From assembly GCA_018292915.2 (NCBI GenBank), contig JACVVK020000381.1, positions 92,001 through 156,000 on the forward strand: a DNA stretch of 64,000 bases, written 5' to 3'. Shown piece after piece: positions 52,601 through 63,212 of the stretch (the first letter of the stretch is position 1; each line of letters begins with the position of its first letter). The notes beneath the pieces are model-generated. The model saw only the letters and a program-made list of their open reading frames with translations. It ran no database searches and was not told where the DNA came from. A program made the position numbers and the translations under genes. Source of the stretch: Batillaria attramentaria. Taxonomy: Eukaryota > Mollusca > Gastropoda > Batillariidae.

Positions 52601-54739
52601 GGCGCTTTACCCAATTTCCTGAATCGGCTCAAAGCGCCGCGAACTGAACCCAACACGCACGCTCACGTGAATCACACGCATTCTCTCACACACTTGACAT
52701 AAACACATTACAATCACATGGTGCGAAGGGTCAGCTCAGCTATTTAAATTTCGGGATTTAGAATTGCATTTATTTTTCAAATTTGGTGGGCTGAACATTT
52801 CCAAAGCAGAGGGGGAGGAAGCCGGATCGGCCCGAATGAACGGTGCCACATGCGAGAAGGAAAAATTCTTTGCCCCGAGTGGGACTCGAACCCCTGACCT
52901 CTCGCATTGGTGACAGGTCTCTTAACCACTAGACCACCGACCGCCCGTGATATCAAAGATGGGGCAACGATGAAAAAGCCAGCACAAATATTTGGCCCCA
53001 GCCGGGATCGAACTCACGACCCGAGCATTAGAAGTCCAACGCTCTACCATTCGACCACCCCGGCTCCCCAGAAGTTATGAACACTTATATGTGACCCGTT
53101 CTCGCGAAAGGGACGTAAGTCGCGCTAGGCCGAACGTAGACTCCAGAGTGCAGTCCCTTTTCGGCGGGGCGTGAAAATGTGACTGCTTACACCCAGCGCC
53201 ATTTTAAAAAATGGCGAATTTTTTTTAGAAAAGCAGAGACTTGTGTGTCATATGATTCGATTTGAAACGAAGTCTTGAATATCCGACCACTTTTCGTTTG
53301 GGCAAAATCTTTGCCAGCGGACAATTATTGTTGCGCTTTGATGGCACTGTTTACGTGGTACACTGATCCAACAGGATGTGAGTAAACGGCAAGGGGGTTG
53401 CACTCTGACAGGCAAGGGTGTTGCACTCTACAGGCAAGTATTATTGCACGGTGCAGACGATCACATACCTGCCTTGTGGTGGAATAAGAGACGATTACAA
53501 AAGCATACACACCCGTGCTCTAAGACTGAATGTAATAATAGATCTGTCCATTCAGACAGAGACATGTTATGTATGTCTCTGATTCAGAAACACGCCTACT
53601 TTCACTCTGAAGACAGCCTGCCATCACTTGCGCCACTGAGGATCCCTCTGGGTTCAAAGCTGGTCAAGGATGACATAGTGCGCGACCTTGTGTTTGAGAG
53701 TACCGAGACAATTTAGGCCCGTCACGGTAGCGCAGTGAGCGCCATTTCCCCACTGTGCACAGAGGTACTTTCCACTAAAAGACTCTGTGCCCCAGAGAGT
53801 GGGCCGAACGCCGCTCCAGGCGAAAAGAGTGCCGGGGATCAGTATGGCCGCTTTGTGAGTAGCCAGCCTCAACTGCTGATATCTCTGTCGTAGTTTTCGT
53901 AGTACAGCTTTCATTCTTATATTGGATTAAACTGCATAACCAGTAGATTACAGTGATATACATATCTAAAAACTGATAATGTTCGACTTATGGTCCCTTT
54001 TGTGAGAATGGGTCACATATGATGGGTTGGAGCACGTGTGAGCTTTTCCGAGGTCGTAGACGTCATTTTGAACTGAACTAAACTGAGCCATTGGTGGTTT
54101 CACCAGAGTAATGAGCAAGTATTGAACCGAACTGTATTTACACCAAAAGCATTGGTGAGAACTTTCTTCATAAGTACATCCTATACCGGTAAAAACGTCG
54201 AATTGAGCGGTTAGGGAAATTTAAACAGGAATTGCAGATTTGAAGATTTAGCTGGATATTAGCGGAATCACGGAGTAAACTGTAGAAATCGTAGAATCAC
54301 ATACGAATTTAGCCGGTAAATCGTAGATTGTAAGAGTTTTCGGAGAAATACGGAATCAGGGAATAACTGGGAAATCGTAGAATCGGAGAGTTTGCGGAGA
54401 AATACGGAATCAGGGAATAACTAGGAAATCGTAGAATCGGAGAGTTTGCGGAGAAATACGGAGTCAGGAAGTAAAGTGTGAAATCGTGAAATGGGGAGAA
54501 TTAGCGAGGAAATCGTAGACTTGGAAACAGTCGGTCACTCGTAGAATCTTAACCTTTCCTTGGAAATCGTGAAATCCGTTACTTAATTGGGAATATGAGG
54601 TGTGCTGTGATGGGGGAGTAGCCAACATTTCCGTTACTTTGGTATGGGACCAACAGAAAAGAATATAATTATAAGAACAGAGTAAGAAGACACGGTCCAT
54701 ACCGAAAATCAGGAGACACAAGGTTCCAAACTTCAGCAT
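48721..54739 (-). CDS. GH45 endoglucanase, copy A (secreted cellulase), four exons, complete
   Basis: Exons 54703-54739, 51831-52097, 50135-50260 and 48721-48893 join (phases 1,1,1) into 200 residues. A signal peptide MLKFGTLCLLIFVPLLRA is followed by EQRCQPTGPGGTRMYNGKMC, the GH45 signature ASTTRYDDGFRGSCGCGP with the first catalytic Asp, WCGANCCKCVRLTPTGGYVP, KIFLVANACPINGFEKWCGI W, and YGYELHFDIQNH with the second catalytic Asp (the HFD position of family 45), then MGWNNPEVTWEEVPC. Family 45 enzymes hydrolyse beta-1,4-glucan with inversion; in molluscs they are digestive enzymes. Length fits molluscan GH45 (about 195). Its introns have absorbed a MITE, a 27-bp satellite, nested SINEs and a TIR element. 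Confidence 0.96.
48971..49301. mobile_element. MITE, GAGGCTGTTT ends, GGGTTCAACC-rich body
   Basis: Inverted ends GAGGCTGTTTTCACTACGAC and (reverse complement of the right end) GAGGCTGTTTACACTTGCCA; the inside is rich in GACCCGGGTTCAACC palindromes. 331 bp, no coding. It lies in GH45-A intron 3; a half copy is at 12767. Confidence 0.85.
49545..49616. repeat. (GT)n / (GTGC)n microsatellite
   Basis: TG repeats passing to GTGCGTGC repeats within GH45-A intron 3. A poly-T tract is at 49786. Confidence 0.95.
50135..50260 (-). CDS. GH45-A exon 3
   Basis: 126 bp (same in copy B), YVPGEGAPPRNKDPKIFLVA, WCGIWGKPGTG. Acceptor CTTCAG, donor GTATGT. Confidence 0.95.
50410..51460. repeat. 27-bp minisatellite, about 38 copies
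   Basis: Unit ACGTTAGTACAATTAACGTA CCAGTAG in GH45-A intron 2, with degenerate copies to about 51770. The 305-codon minus-strand open frame (NVYWYVNCT repeats) is a by-product of a unit divisible by three. Confidence 0.95.
51462..51596. repeat. 'GAAATCGTAGAATCGGAGAG' repeat, intron 2 copy
   Basis: Two units of about 57 bp containing GAAATCGTAGAATC(A/G)GAGAG TTTGCGGAGAAATACGGA. The same units occur in intron 1 of both GH45 genes. Confidence 0.9.
51831..52097 (-). CDS. GH45-A exon 2 (catalytic base region)
   Basis: Acceptor TTCCAG, donor GTATGT. 267 bp, the same as GH45-B exon 2. Contains STTRYDDGFRGSCGCGPPG and seven cysteines. Confidence 0.96.
52115..52436. mobile_element. MITE with AAAGGCCTTT termini (copy 1)
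   Basis: Starts AAAGGCCTTTCACAAGCGAC and ends GCGTGTGCAAAGGCCTTTC, an inverted pair; the core has CACGGTCCTATAATTATTTT CC and TTGTGTATTGTCCAGCGCCA. A diverged second copy lies at 60917-61205. Located in GH45-A intron 1. Confidence 0.8.
52515..53070 (-). mobile_element. SINE family 2 copy interrupted by SINE family 1
   Basis: The outer SINE2 is bounded by an 11-bp target duplication GAAGTTATGAA (52504-52514 and 53071-53081). Its tail (GTTTAACGTCCTTTTCCACC) ends at 52568 and its tRNA-like head (GGGATCGAACTCACGACC) resumes at 52945; the gap is filled by SINE1. Confidence 0.88.
52569..52944 (-). mobile_element. SINE family 1, nested inside SINE family 2
   Basis: Full copy from (AAT)n tail to the GGGCGGTCGGTGGTCTAGTG head (reverse complement). 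The SINE2 bases GTGATA appear on both sides, a target duplication. Confidence 0.88.
53090..54017. mobile_element. TIR element, TGTGACCC ends, about 928 bp
   Basis: The left end TGTGACCCGTTCTCGCGAAA GGGAC and the right end (reverse complement TGTGACCCATTCTCACAAAA GGGAC) match over about 33 bp, including TAAGTCG further in. TA lies immediately outside each end. No transposase is seen. A SINE-like piece (GTAGCGCAGTGAGCGCC) is embedded at about 53718-53850. Confidence 0.82.
54240..54560. repeat. 'GAAATCGTAGAATCGGAGAG' repeat in GH45-A intron 1
   Basis: Three clear units of about 62 bp (54,320-54,475) and degenerate flanking ones, running almost to exon 1. Confidence 0.9.
54703..54739 (-). CDS. 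GH45-A exon 1 (signal peptide)
   Basis: ATG at 54739, MLKFGTLCLLIF plus one base, donor G|GTATGG. Closely similar to GH45-B exon 1. Confidence 0.9.
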
Positions 54740-54815
54740 GATGAATCTGAAAGGAAGCCACGAATTGCTGAAAGTCTCTGTCGTTGACAGTGGCCGAGAC
54801 GAAACATTGCAGCAG

Positions 54816-54822
54816 TTTTATA
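54816..54822 (-). promoter_or_regulatory. TATA box of GH45-A
   Basis: On the minus strand AGTATAAAACTGC lies about 77 bp before the ATG, leaving room for a short 5' UTR. The same place in copy B has AGTATAGTTC. Confidence 0.6.
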
Positions 54823-54829
54823 CTGAGGT

Positions 54830-57165
<2,336 letters not shown>

Positions 57166-57167
57166 AG

Positions 57168-57331
57168 CTAATTCATGGGACACTCACACATGTGCTTAAC
57201 TCCCTCAAATGGGCCATTACATCCCACTTCCTCCCACGTGACTTCCGGGTTGTTCCAGCCCAGTCTTTCCATCTGACCGTGGTTGTCCTGAAGGTCAAAG
57301 TGCACCTCATACCCGAACGTATTCTTATTAC
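57168..57331 (-). CDS. GH45-B exon 4
   Basis: Acceptor TTTACAG; NKNTFGYEVHFDLQDNHGQM; stop TAG at 57168. Confidence 0.95.
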
Positions 57332-59592
57332 CTGTAAACACAAGAATGACAGTGATAACAATTGGCACTATCAGTCACGTGACGACCATGGAGTTATACG
57401 GAGATAAGCCCAAGTGACGATATTTTACCAGTAACAGTTCTCTTTCTTTCACTGGGCATTGGCAAAAGCAAACCGAACAAACAAACGAACAAAAAACATC
57501 ATCAACAACAACAACAATAACAAACGACGACAACAACAACAAAAAGAACGATGTCAAAAATGTTCTGTTGACACGATACTAAGGACCTAATTTTATCGCA
57601 CCGACCCTTGGGCTGTTTTGCCAAGACTACAAACAAACAAACAAACAAAACAGAAACCGGCCTAGGGATCGTGCATAATTAAACGTCCTTTGGCTATATC
57701 TGCATGTCTCACTTGGGCAACTAGAGAAACTCCGACAACAACTGATACCCTCAGAAACAAGAAGAAACAATGTATCAGTGCCTAGGCTGTCCCATATTTA
57801 GATCTGCACATCTAACATACCGCTCACGCAGTTCTCGCGGGTTCCTCAACATTTAGATCTACAGCTTTGCATGCCCATCCCCAGGCTGTCCCAGATTTAG
57901 ATCTGCACATCTAACATACCGCTCATACAGTTCTCGTGCGTTCCTCAACATTTAGATCTACAGCTTTACAAACCAGTGCCTGGCGCTCCCCAGATTCCAC
58001 ACCACTTCATGTTGTCACCGATTGGACAGGAGTTGGTCACCATGAAGATTTGGGGCGACATGTCTCTGGTTGGGCCTCCCTCGTTAGGCACGAAGCCGCC
58101 TGAAGTGGCAGGAACAGTTACGCACGGTTTGCTCGCAAAATTAGCTTCATAGTGAGTATATTTTCGAGACACTTGTCTTATTATTATGCATCGTTACCGA
58201 CTCAAAAATTTAAACCCGAAAATGAGGCGCTGGACGCTGCAAGGGAGAGAACTTACCGGCACAGTTCTGGCCCCTTAACCCACGCTTAGTAGGCCAGGGG
58301 CAGATGAATCAGACTAGTTATCTCCCCTGCAGATTGACAATAATTTCTCTCGGTTTGTCTTACATTTAGTCATCAACTAGACGCACTTTGTGCACAGATT
58401 GTGCCATATCCGTCCATTCCCCCCCCCCCCCCCCCGGCACTCCCCTCCCATGTCACCGCGGGGAGCTGGGATAGCCGAATGGTAGAGCGTTGGACTTCCA
58501 AGGCTCGGGTCGTGAGTTCGAATCCCGGCTGGGGCCAAATATTTGTGCTGGCCTTTTCCTCGTTACCCCGTCCTTGATATCACCCTTACGCGGTGGAAAA
58601 GGACGTTAATCTCCCAAACAACCAACCCATGTCAACGCTTGGCGCATTTCTTACCTGTAGGCGTCAGCTTCACGCACTTTCCACAATTGGCGCCGCACCA
58701 TCCTCCCATGCCGCCGTTGTTGAAGTATTTCTCTGAAGGCGCGGTCACCATCCATTCCTGGTTCCAGCCCCACGGCGTGTCAGAAGCTGTAGGCCCACAT
58801 CCGCACGATCCTCGATGGCCGTCGTCATAGCGTGTAGTACTGGCGCACATTTTCCCGTTATACTGACGGGCCCCACCCGGTCCTGTGGGCTGACACCTCT
58901 GCTCCGCCCTCAGAAGAGGCACTGAAGTAAAGAGAAGGAAAAACAGAAGAGGCACTGAGGTAAAGAGAAAGAAAATCAGAGGAGGCACTGAAGTAAAAAA
59001 AACAAAACAAAAAAACAACAAAAAACAGAAGAGGCACACAGGAACAGAAGAGGCACCGGTGTGTATTGGCAAACAGTAGAGGCAATGATGCAAAAGGCAC
59101 AAAAACAGAGGAGGCGCTGGTGTGAAGGAAGAGGTAGACAAACAGAAGCAATGTGTGGAGATAGGGAAACAGAAGAGGCACAGAGGAACAGAAGAGGCAC
59201 CGGTGTGTATTGGAAAACAGTACAGGCAATGATACAAAGAGGCACAAAAACAGAAGAGATGCTGGTGTGAAGGAAGAGGCAGACAAACAGAAGCAATGTG
59301 CGGAGACAGGGAAACAGAAGAGGTAACGATGTGCAGGGGCAGAAGAGACTTTACCTGGGAAATCGTAGAAACGGAAATTTTTCCGAGAAAATTGTAGAAT
59401 TGGAAATTAAGCTGGGAATGGCGGAATTGAAGAGTAAACTGAAAATCGTACAATCGAAGACTTTGCTCTCAAATCGCAAAACTGAGTTAAGCGAGAAATT
59501 GTTGACTCCTAGCGAAGTAAAAGAAAACAGTAAGAAGATAAGGCATGTTTCATACTCCAAAACAGAAGACACAAGGTTCCAAGCTTCACCAT
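57168..59592 (-). CDS. GH45 endoglucanase, copy B (secreted cellulase), four exons, complete
   Basis: Exons 59556-59592, 58655-58921, 57974-58099 and 57168-57331 give 197 residues with the same exon lengths (37/267/126) and phases as copy A, so the two are tandem duplicates. MVKLGTLCLLFWMPLLRA signal; ASTTRYDDGHRGSCGCGP with the first catalytic Asp; WCGANCGKCVKLTPTGGFVP; QIFMVTNSCPIGDNMKWCGI W; FGYEVHFDLQDN with the second catalytic Asp; GWNNPEVTWEEVGC; ends CECPMN. The donor of exon 3 is GTTTGT, weaker than in copy A. Upstream in-frame acceptor copies could lengthen the signal peptide. Expected product: an extracellular digestive glucanase. Confidence 0.95.
57780..57973 (-). repeat. Two-copy approximately 100-bp repeat abutting GH45-B exon 3
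   Basis: The segment ATTTAGATCTGCACATCTAA to AACATTTAGATCTACAGCTT occurs twice. Each copy begins with text resembling the end of exon 3 (CAGTGCCTAGGCTGTCCC versus CAGTGCCTGGCGCTCCCC). Confidence 0.85.
57974..58099 (-). CDS. GH45-B exon 3
   Basis: Acceptor CTTCAG, donor ACTG|GTTTGT. FVPNEGGPTRDMSPQIFMVT. Confidence 0.93.
58460..58624 (+). mobile_element. SINE family 2 with target duplication
   Basis: tRNA-like head (GATAGCCGAATGGTAGAGCG, GTGAGTTCGAATCCCGGC), the fixed tail (AAATATTTGTGCTGGCC, GTGGAAAAGGACGTTAAT) and CCATGTCA(C/A)CGC duplicated at both sides. It lies in GH45-B intron 2. No acceptor stem pairs, so it is not a tRNA gene. Confidence 0.88.
58655..58921 (-). CDS. GH45-B exon 2
   Basis: Acceptor TTACTTCAG, donor GTAAGA. 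Contains EQRCQPTGPGGARQYNGKMC and the TTRYDD signature. The acceptor is repeated at 58954 and 58987. Confidence 0.95.
58922..59345 (-). repeat. 'CAGAAGAGGCAC' repeats in GH45-B intron 1
   Basis: Short units built on GAGGCACTGAGGTAAAGAGA (three next to exon 2, 33 bp apart) and a larger repeat with GTGTATTGG(C/A)AAACAGTA and GGTGTGAAGGAAGAGG(T/C)AGA. Each short unit holds an acceptor copy on the gene strand. The whole stretch is open in the exon 2 frame. Confidence 0.9.
59346..59545 (-). repeat. 'GAAATCGTAGAA' repeat in GH45-B intron 1
   Basis: Degenerate units like those in GH45-A introns (GGGAAATCGTAGAAACGGAA, GAAAATCGTACAATCGAAGA). Confidence 0.75.
59556..59592 (-). CDS. GH45-B exon 1 (signal peptide)
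   Basis: ATG at 59592, MVKLGTLCLLFW plus one base, donor A|GTATGA. Confidence 0.88.
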
Positions 59593-59652
59593 GTTGAACG
59601 TGGGAGGTCATGAGTACTGTTGTTGAAAGTCGATCTCGCAGACCGGCCAGAC

Positions 59653-59660
59653 GAACTATA
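59653..59660 (-). promoter_or_regulatory. Degenerate TATA element of GH45-B
   Basis: Minus strand AAGTATAGTTCGTCTGGCC aligns with AGTATAAAACTGC before copy A; the consensus is lost. A C homopolymer lies immediately upstream. Confidence 0.35.
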
Positions 59661-59669
59661 CTTGCGTCA

Positions 59670-59671
<2 letters not shown>

Positions 59672-59701
<30 letters not shown>

Positions 59702-59702
59702 C
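59672..59702. repeat. Poly-C tract
   Basis: About 30 C just upstream of the GH45-B TATA-like element. Confidence 0.95.
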
Positions 59703-59957
59703 AGTGGGAGTGTTCGTAAGACGGTGCAGTGCACGTGTTGTATTTGAGAAACTGGAGCTAGGCCAGCCTTTTAGAGTAAATGAAACACCAATGCCGGGAC
59801 GGTGTGACATTTCAAATTTTGAAGTTTTAAATTTAAGTCGGAATCCTAAGTTTCAAATTTCAAATCTGACACAACACCCTAGAAACGTTTCTCTTGGCGG
59901 GAGCGGCCTCTGCCGACCCCAACATCAAAGAGCGGTCGGCGGGTACCGCGCGCAGGG

Positions 59958-60225
59958 GGAACCGACCGTTTTATGGGAAAAGGAGTGATTTCAAGATAAA
60001 AGACATTGACGTAATGGCCTTTTTCCTCAAATGACGTCAGTGGACTTTCTGCTTTCTTTCCATGTTTCGGTCATATCAACCTGCACGTGCTTCCCACGTT
60101 GTAGTGTCTGGCAAAAATCTGGCCATGCGTTGTGCTCATTATGCCGCGGGACGCGATTGGCTGAATTCTGTTGGCTCGGCACTTTTAACTGACACGAGTG
60201 GGGTCGTCCATTGGAAGTTTAGGAT
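59958..60225 (+). repeat. Left arm of an inverted repeat pair
   Basis: TTATGGGAAAAGGAGTGATT through CGATTGGCTGAATTCTGTTG to GGGGTCGTCCATTGGAAG. The reverse complement lies at 62278-62530. Confidence 0.88.
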
Positions 60226-60540
60226 CCTCACTCAAGATTTTTTGCGGTTGTATTTGAAATTTGAAATGCCACATCGTCCCTGCATGACCCTCAGTACTAG
60301 ACATGCCTTCAAATACACTTAGAAGTCGAACAGTCCTTTCTCTGGGCAAGTTTTAATCGCGATTATCATAGTCACTATCAGTCCTGTTTTGAAACCGAGG
60401 TCACCTGTTAAAATGTCTTTTCTGTCTGCTGTACAATCGTGCACAAGTTATCTGAAAATCGGCACCTGCAAAATTCGTGTTGACACTGCAAGTGATTGTA
60501 GACCTAATGTTTATTATTTCTCTTCTTGGTATGATAGTGG

Positions 60541-60713
60541 GGGAGCCGGGGTGGTCGAATGGTAGAGCGTTGGACTTCTAATGCTCGGGTCGTGAGTTCG
60601 ATCCCGGCTGGGGCCAAATATTTGTGCTGGCTTTTTGATCGTTGCCCCGTCTTTAATATCACCCTATGTGGTGGAAAAGGACGTTAAACCCCCAAACATC
60701 CACCCCACCCACC
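60541..60713 (+). mobile_element. SINE family 2 with a 15-bp target duplication
   Basis: Head GGGAGCCGGGGTGGTCGAAT, B box GAGTTCGATCCC, fixed tail and CCAAAC(A)ACC-rich 3' end. CTTGGTATGATAGTG is found at 60525-60539 and 60714-60728, proving retroposition. Confidence 0.95.
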
Positions 60714-60774
60714 CTTGGTATGATAGTGTTACCAAACATCATGGTCTTTGGAGTTACTCTCTACATACTACTAC

Positions 60775-60915
60775 GCCTGTGACGTAATCTCTAGTGTTAC
60801 GTGGGTAATCAGACGCATGCTGTATCTCCCCAGCGCCTGTGACGTCATCTCTAGTGTTACGTGGGTAACTGACGTATGCTGTATCTCCCCAGCGCCTGTG
60901 ACGTCATCTCTAGTG
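60775..60915. repeat. Approximately 63-bp repeat, two and a half copies
   Basis: Unit CTGTGACGTCATCTCTAGTG TTACGTGGGTAA with GCATGCTGTATCTCCCCAGC. Each unit has a TGACGTCA CRE-type palindrome or near match. Another piece lies at 62015-62050. Confidence 0.9.
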
Positions 60916-60916
60916 T

Positions 60917-61205
60917 AAGGGCTCCGTCAGACGTGGCCATGCCAGAGGTAAAATACACTCCCAGCCAGTTACATCGGCTCGCCAGGGACACTGACGCGCA
61001 CCACCGTAGCACACGGTCCTATTTTTTTCCTCGCCACGCCAGTCAATCACCGCTGACCGCGCGCTTTCACTTTTTGTGTATTGTCCAGCGCAGGGCCGGC
61101 GGCGCAGTCCGCTCACTGCACGCTCCTAGCGTGTGAACAGAAAAGCCGTTCGGCCAGCACGAGAACTGAGATTCCGCAGGCTCGCAACGTCTGCCGTAGG
61201 CTTAA
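60917..61205. mobile_element. MITE copy 2 of the 52115 family
   Basis: Shares CACGGTCCTATTTTTTTCCT CGCCACGCCAGTCAATC and TTGTGTATTGTCCAGCGCAG GGC with 52115-52436. Ends GGCTCCGTCAGACGTGGC / inverted GCCTACGGCAGACGTTGC. Confidence 0.8.
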
Positions 61206-61411
61206 CTCTCTCGGTACGAATGAACAGAAATACGTTCGACATAAAACTAAAGCGTTTCCAGAACACATTCCCATTGATTTTCCTATACAGTCAGTGTCAG
61301 TATACTGTGGAGCTTTTCCCGCTACACAGGTCGCGGCAAACGGTCTAAGGGAAGTAATTGCTACTTTGAACAAAATTGCGTCCCTTCGCCCGAAATGATA
61401 GCTGGACGGTG

Positions 61412-61808
61412 TAATAATAATCGCGTTAATAAGGTGCTTTGTTCCAAATATTTGGTTCAAAACTCCGCGGCCGCGAGCGAAACCCAACACGCACGCTCAC
61501 GTGAATCACACGCATTTTCTCACACACTGGACAGGAACACATCACACTCACGTGGTGCGAAGGGCCATCTCTTAGCAATTTACGTTTCGAACTTTCAGGA
61601 TGGCATTTACGTTTGAATTTTGTGGGCTGAACATTTCCAAAGCAGATGGGGAGGAAGCCGGAGTACCTGGAGAGAACTGAACCCCTGTCGGGCGGCCCGA
61701 ATGAACTGTGCCACTTGCGAAAAAGAAAAATTCTTCGCCCTGACTTGGACTCGAACCTGACCTCTCGCATTGGTGACAAAGTCTTAACCACTAGGCCACC
61801 GACCGCCC
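61412..61808 (-). mobile_element. SINE family 1
   Basis: Reverse-oriented copy from AATAATAATCGCG tail to GGGCGGTCGGTGGCCTAGTG head, with AACCCAACACGCACGCTCAC and TCTCTCCAGGTACTCCGGC. Confidence 0.85.
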
Positions 61809-62277
61809 CATGTCTAACATTGATTTTCAGCCTTTCCCAATCTGTCTAAAAATGTTTGTGTAAGTCTAGCCAACGAACTAAATGCACGCAACGTTTCAAG
61901 TGAGGCTGTTTTTACTGGATTTTTTCTAAAGATTTTTTTTTCGAACGCACACAAACAGCCAGTTTCTAGTGAAGAGAAGTACAAAATGTGACCAGTACCA
62001 AATGGGTTCATGTGAGTAATCTGACGCATGCTGTATCTCTCTAGCGCCTCTGTATGTTGCGTATTCCAAAGTTCAAGCGAAGGTCAGCCCACATAACGAT
62101 TATGCTATTCTGCGCTGTAAATGTCACTCCTCTTCTGCTACGCACACTGACCCTGCGGTTACGGCGTCCACCTGAGGATAAGAGTGAGTTTTTAGGGCTT
62201 AAAGCCGCGCAAGCCACAAAGACTAATTCGCGGCTGACTGAGAATGTGGAGGCACAGGGTTCTAATCTAAGGATGGG

Positions 62278-62530
62278 CTGGAATGGACGACCCCACTCCA
62301 GTCAATAAGAAGGGCCAAGCTCCCCGAATTCAGCCAATCGCGTCCCGCTGCATAATGAGCACAAACACATGGTATGGTCTTTTTTGCCAGACACTACAAC
62401 GAGGGAAGCACATGTAGTTTGATATGACCGAAACATGGAAAGCAGTAAGACAATTGACGTCATTTGAGGAAACAGACCATTACGTCAATCTCTTATACCT
62501 TAAAATCACCCCTTTTCCCATACAACGACA
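62278..62530 (-). repeat. Right arm of the inverted repeat pair
   Basis: GGAATGGACGACCCCACTCC, CAGCCAATCGCGTCCCGCTG, GACCGAAACATGGAAAGCAG and ACCCCTTTTCCCATAC, the inverse of 59958-60225. Confidence 0.88.
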
Positions 62531-62784
62531 TTATGGACGTACTGTGGTTTGCCAATACACGCCAGAGTAAAGGGGCGGGTCTTTGGCCTCGGGGCTTTCT
62601 GAGTGGGGTTGTCAATTTGTGATACGACTCTACAAATGGGGGAAGAAAATCACCAAGTCACTTTTGAAAATATTGGAGAGAAAAAACAACAACAACAACA
62701 ACAACAAAATTATATGGTGGTAGGTCAATTCAGCGACTTTGAGATTTGGTTCATTTTCGGATCCTCACTACTGCTACTACTACT

Positions 62785-63022
62785 ACTACTAATGAGGTAT
62801 TGTATAGGCGCTTTACCCAATTTCATGAATCGGCTCAAAGCGCCGCGAACTGAACCCAACACGCACGCTCACGTGAATCACACGCATTCTCTCACACACT
62901 GGACATAAACACGTCACAATCACGCGGTGCGAAGGGTCAGCTCAGGTATTTAAGTTTCGGGATTTAGAATTGCATTTATTTTTCATATTTTGAGGACTGA
63001 GCATTTCCAAAGCAGGAAACAA
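62785..63022 (-). mobile_element. SINE family 1, truncated
   Basis: (CTA)n tail, GTATAGGCGCTTTACCCAAT, AACCCAACACGCACGCTCAC, broken off after GCATTTCCAAAGCAG. A (CAA)n run is at 62688. Confidence 0.85.
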
Positions 63023-63212
63023 CTTATACAACTTCTGTGAAAATGTCAAGGCTGACTGTAGCTTGTAAGCATGTTAAAACAAGCGTATGATACAACCACG
63101 CTGCATCGGTATGATTCCAGTTACGCTTTCGTACAAAGTAATAATATCCGCCCGAACATGTGAAACTGTCAGGTATCGTGCATAAAAACTAGCCATTGAA
63201 GGGAATTTCGTT

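Noticed and set aside
58460..58535. tRNA gene (also 60541, 12898, 52945)
   Set aside because: A and B boxes are present but acceptor and anticodon stems do not pair, and every copy continues into the same SINE body with target duplications.
58632..59453. 273-codon hydrophobic open frame as a separate membrane protein
   Set aside because: Its last third is GH45-B exon 2; the upstream part is intronic repeat kept open by short pyrimidine-rich units. It is kept only as evidence for alternative acceptors.
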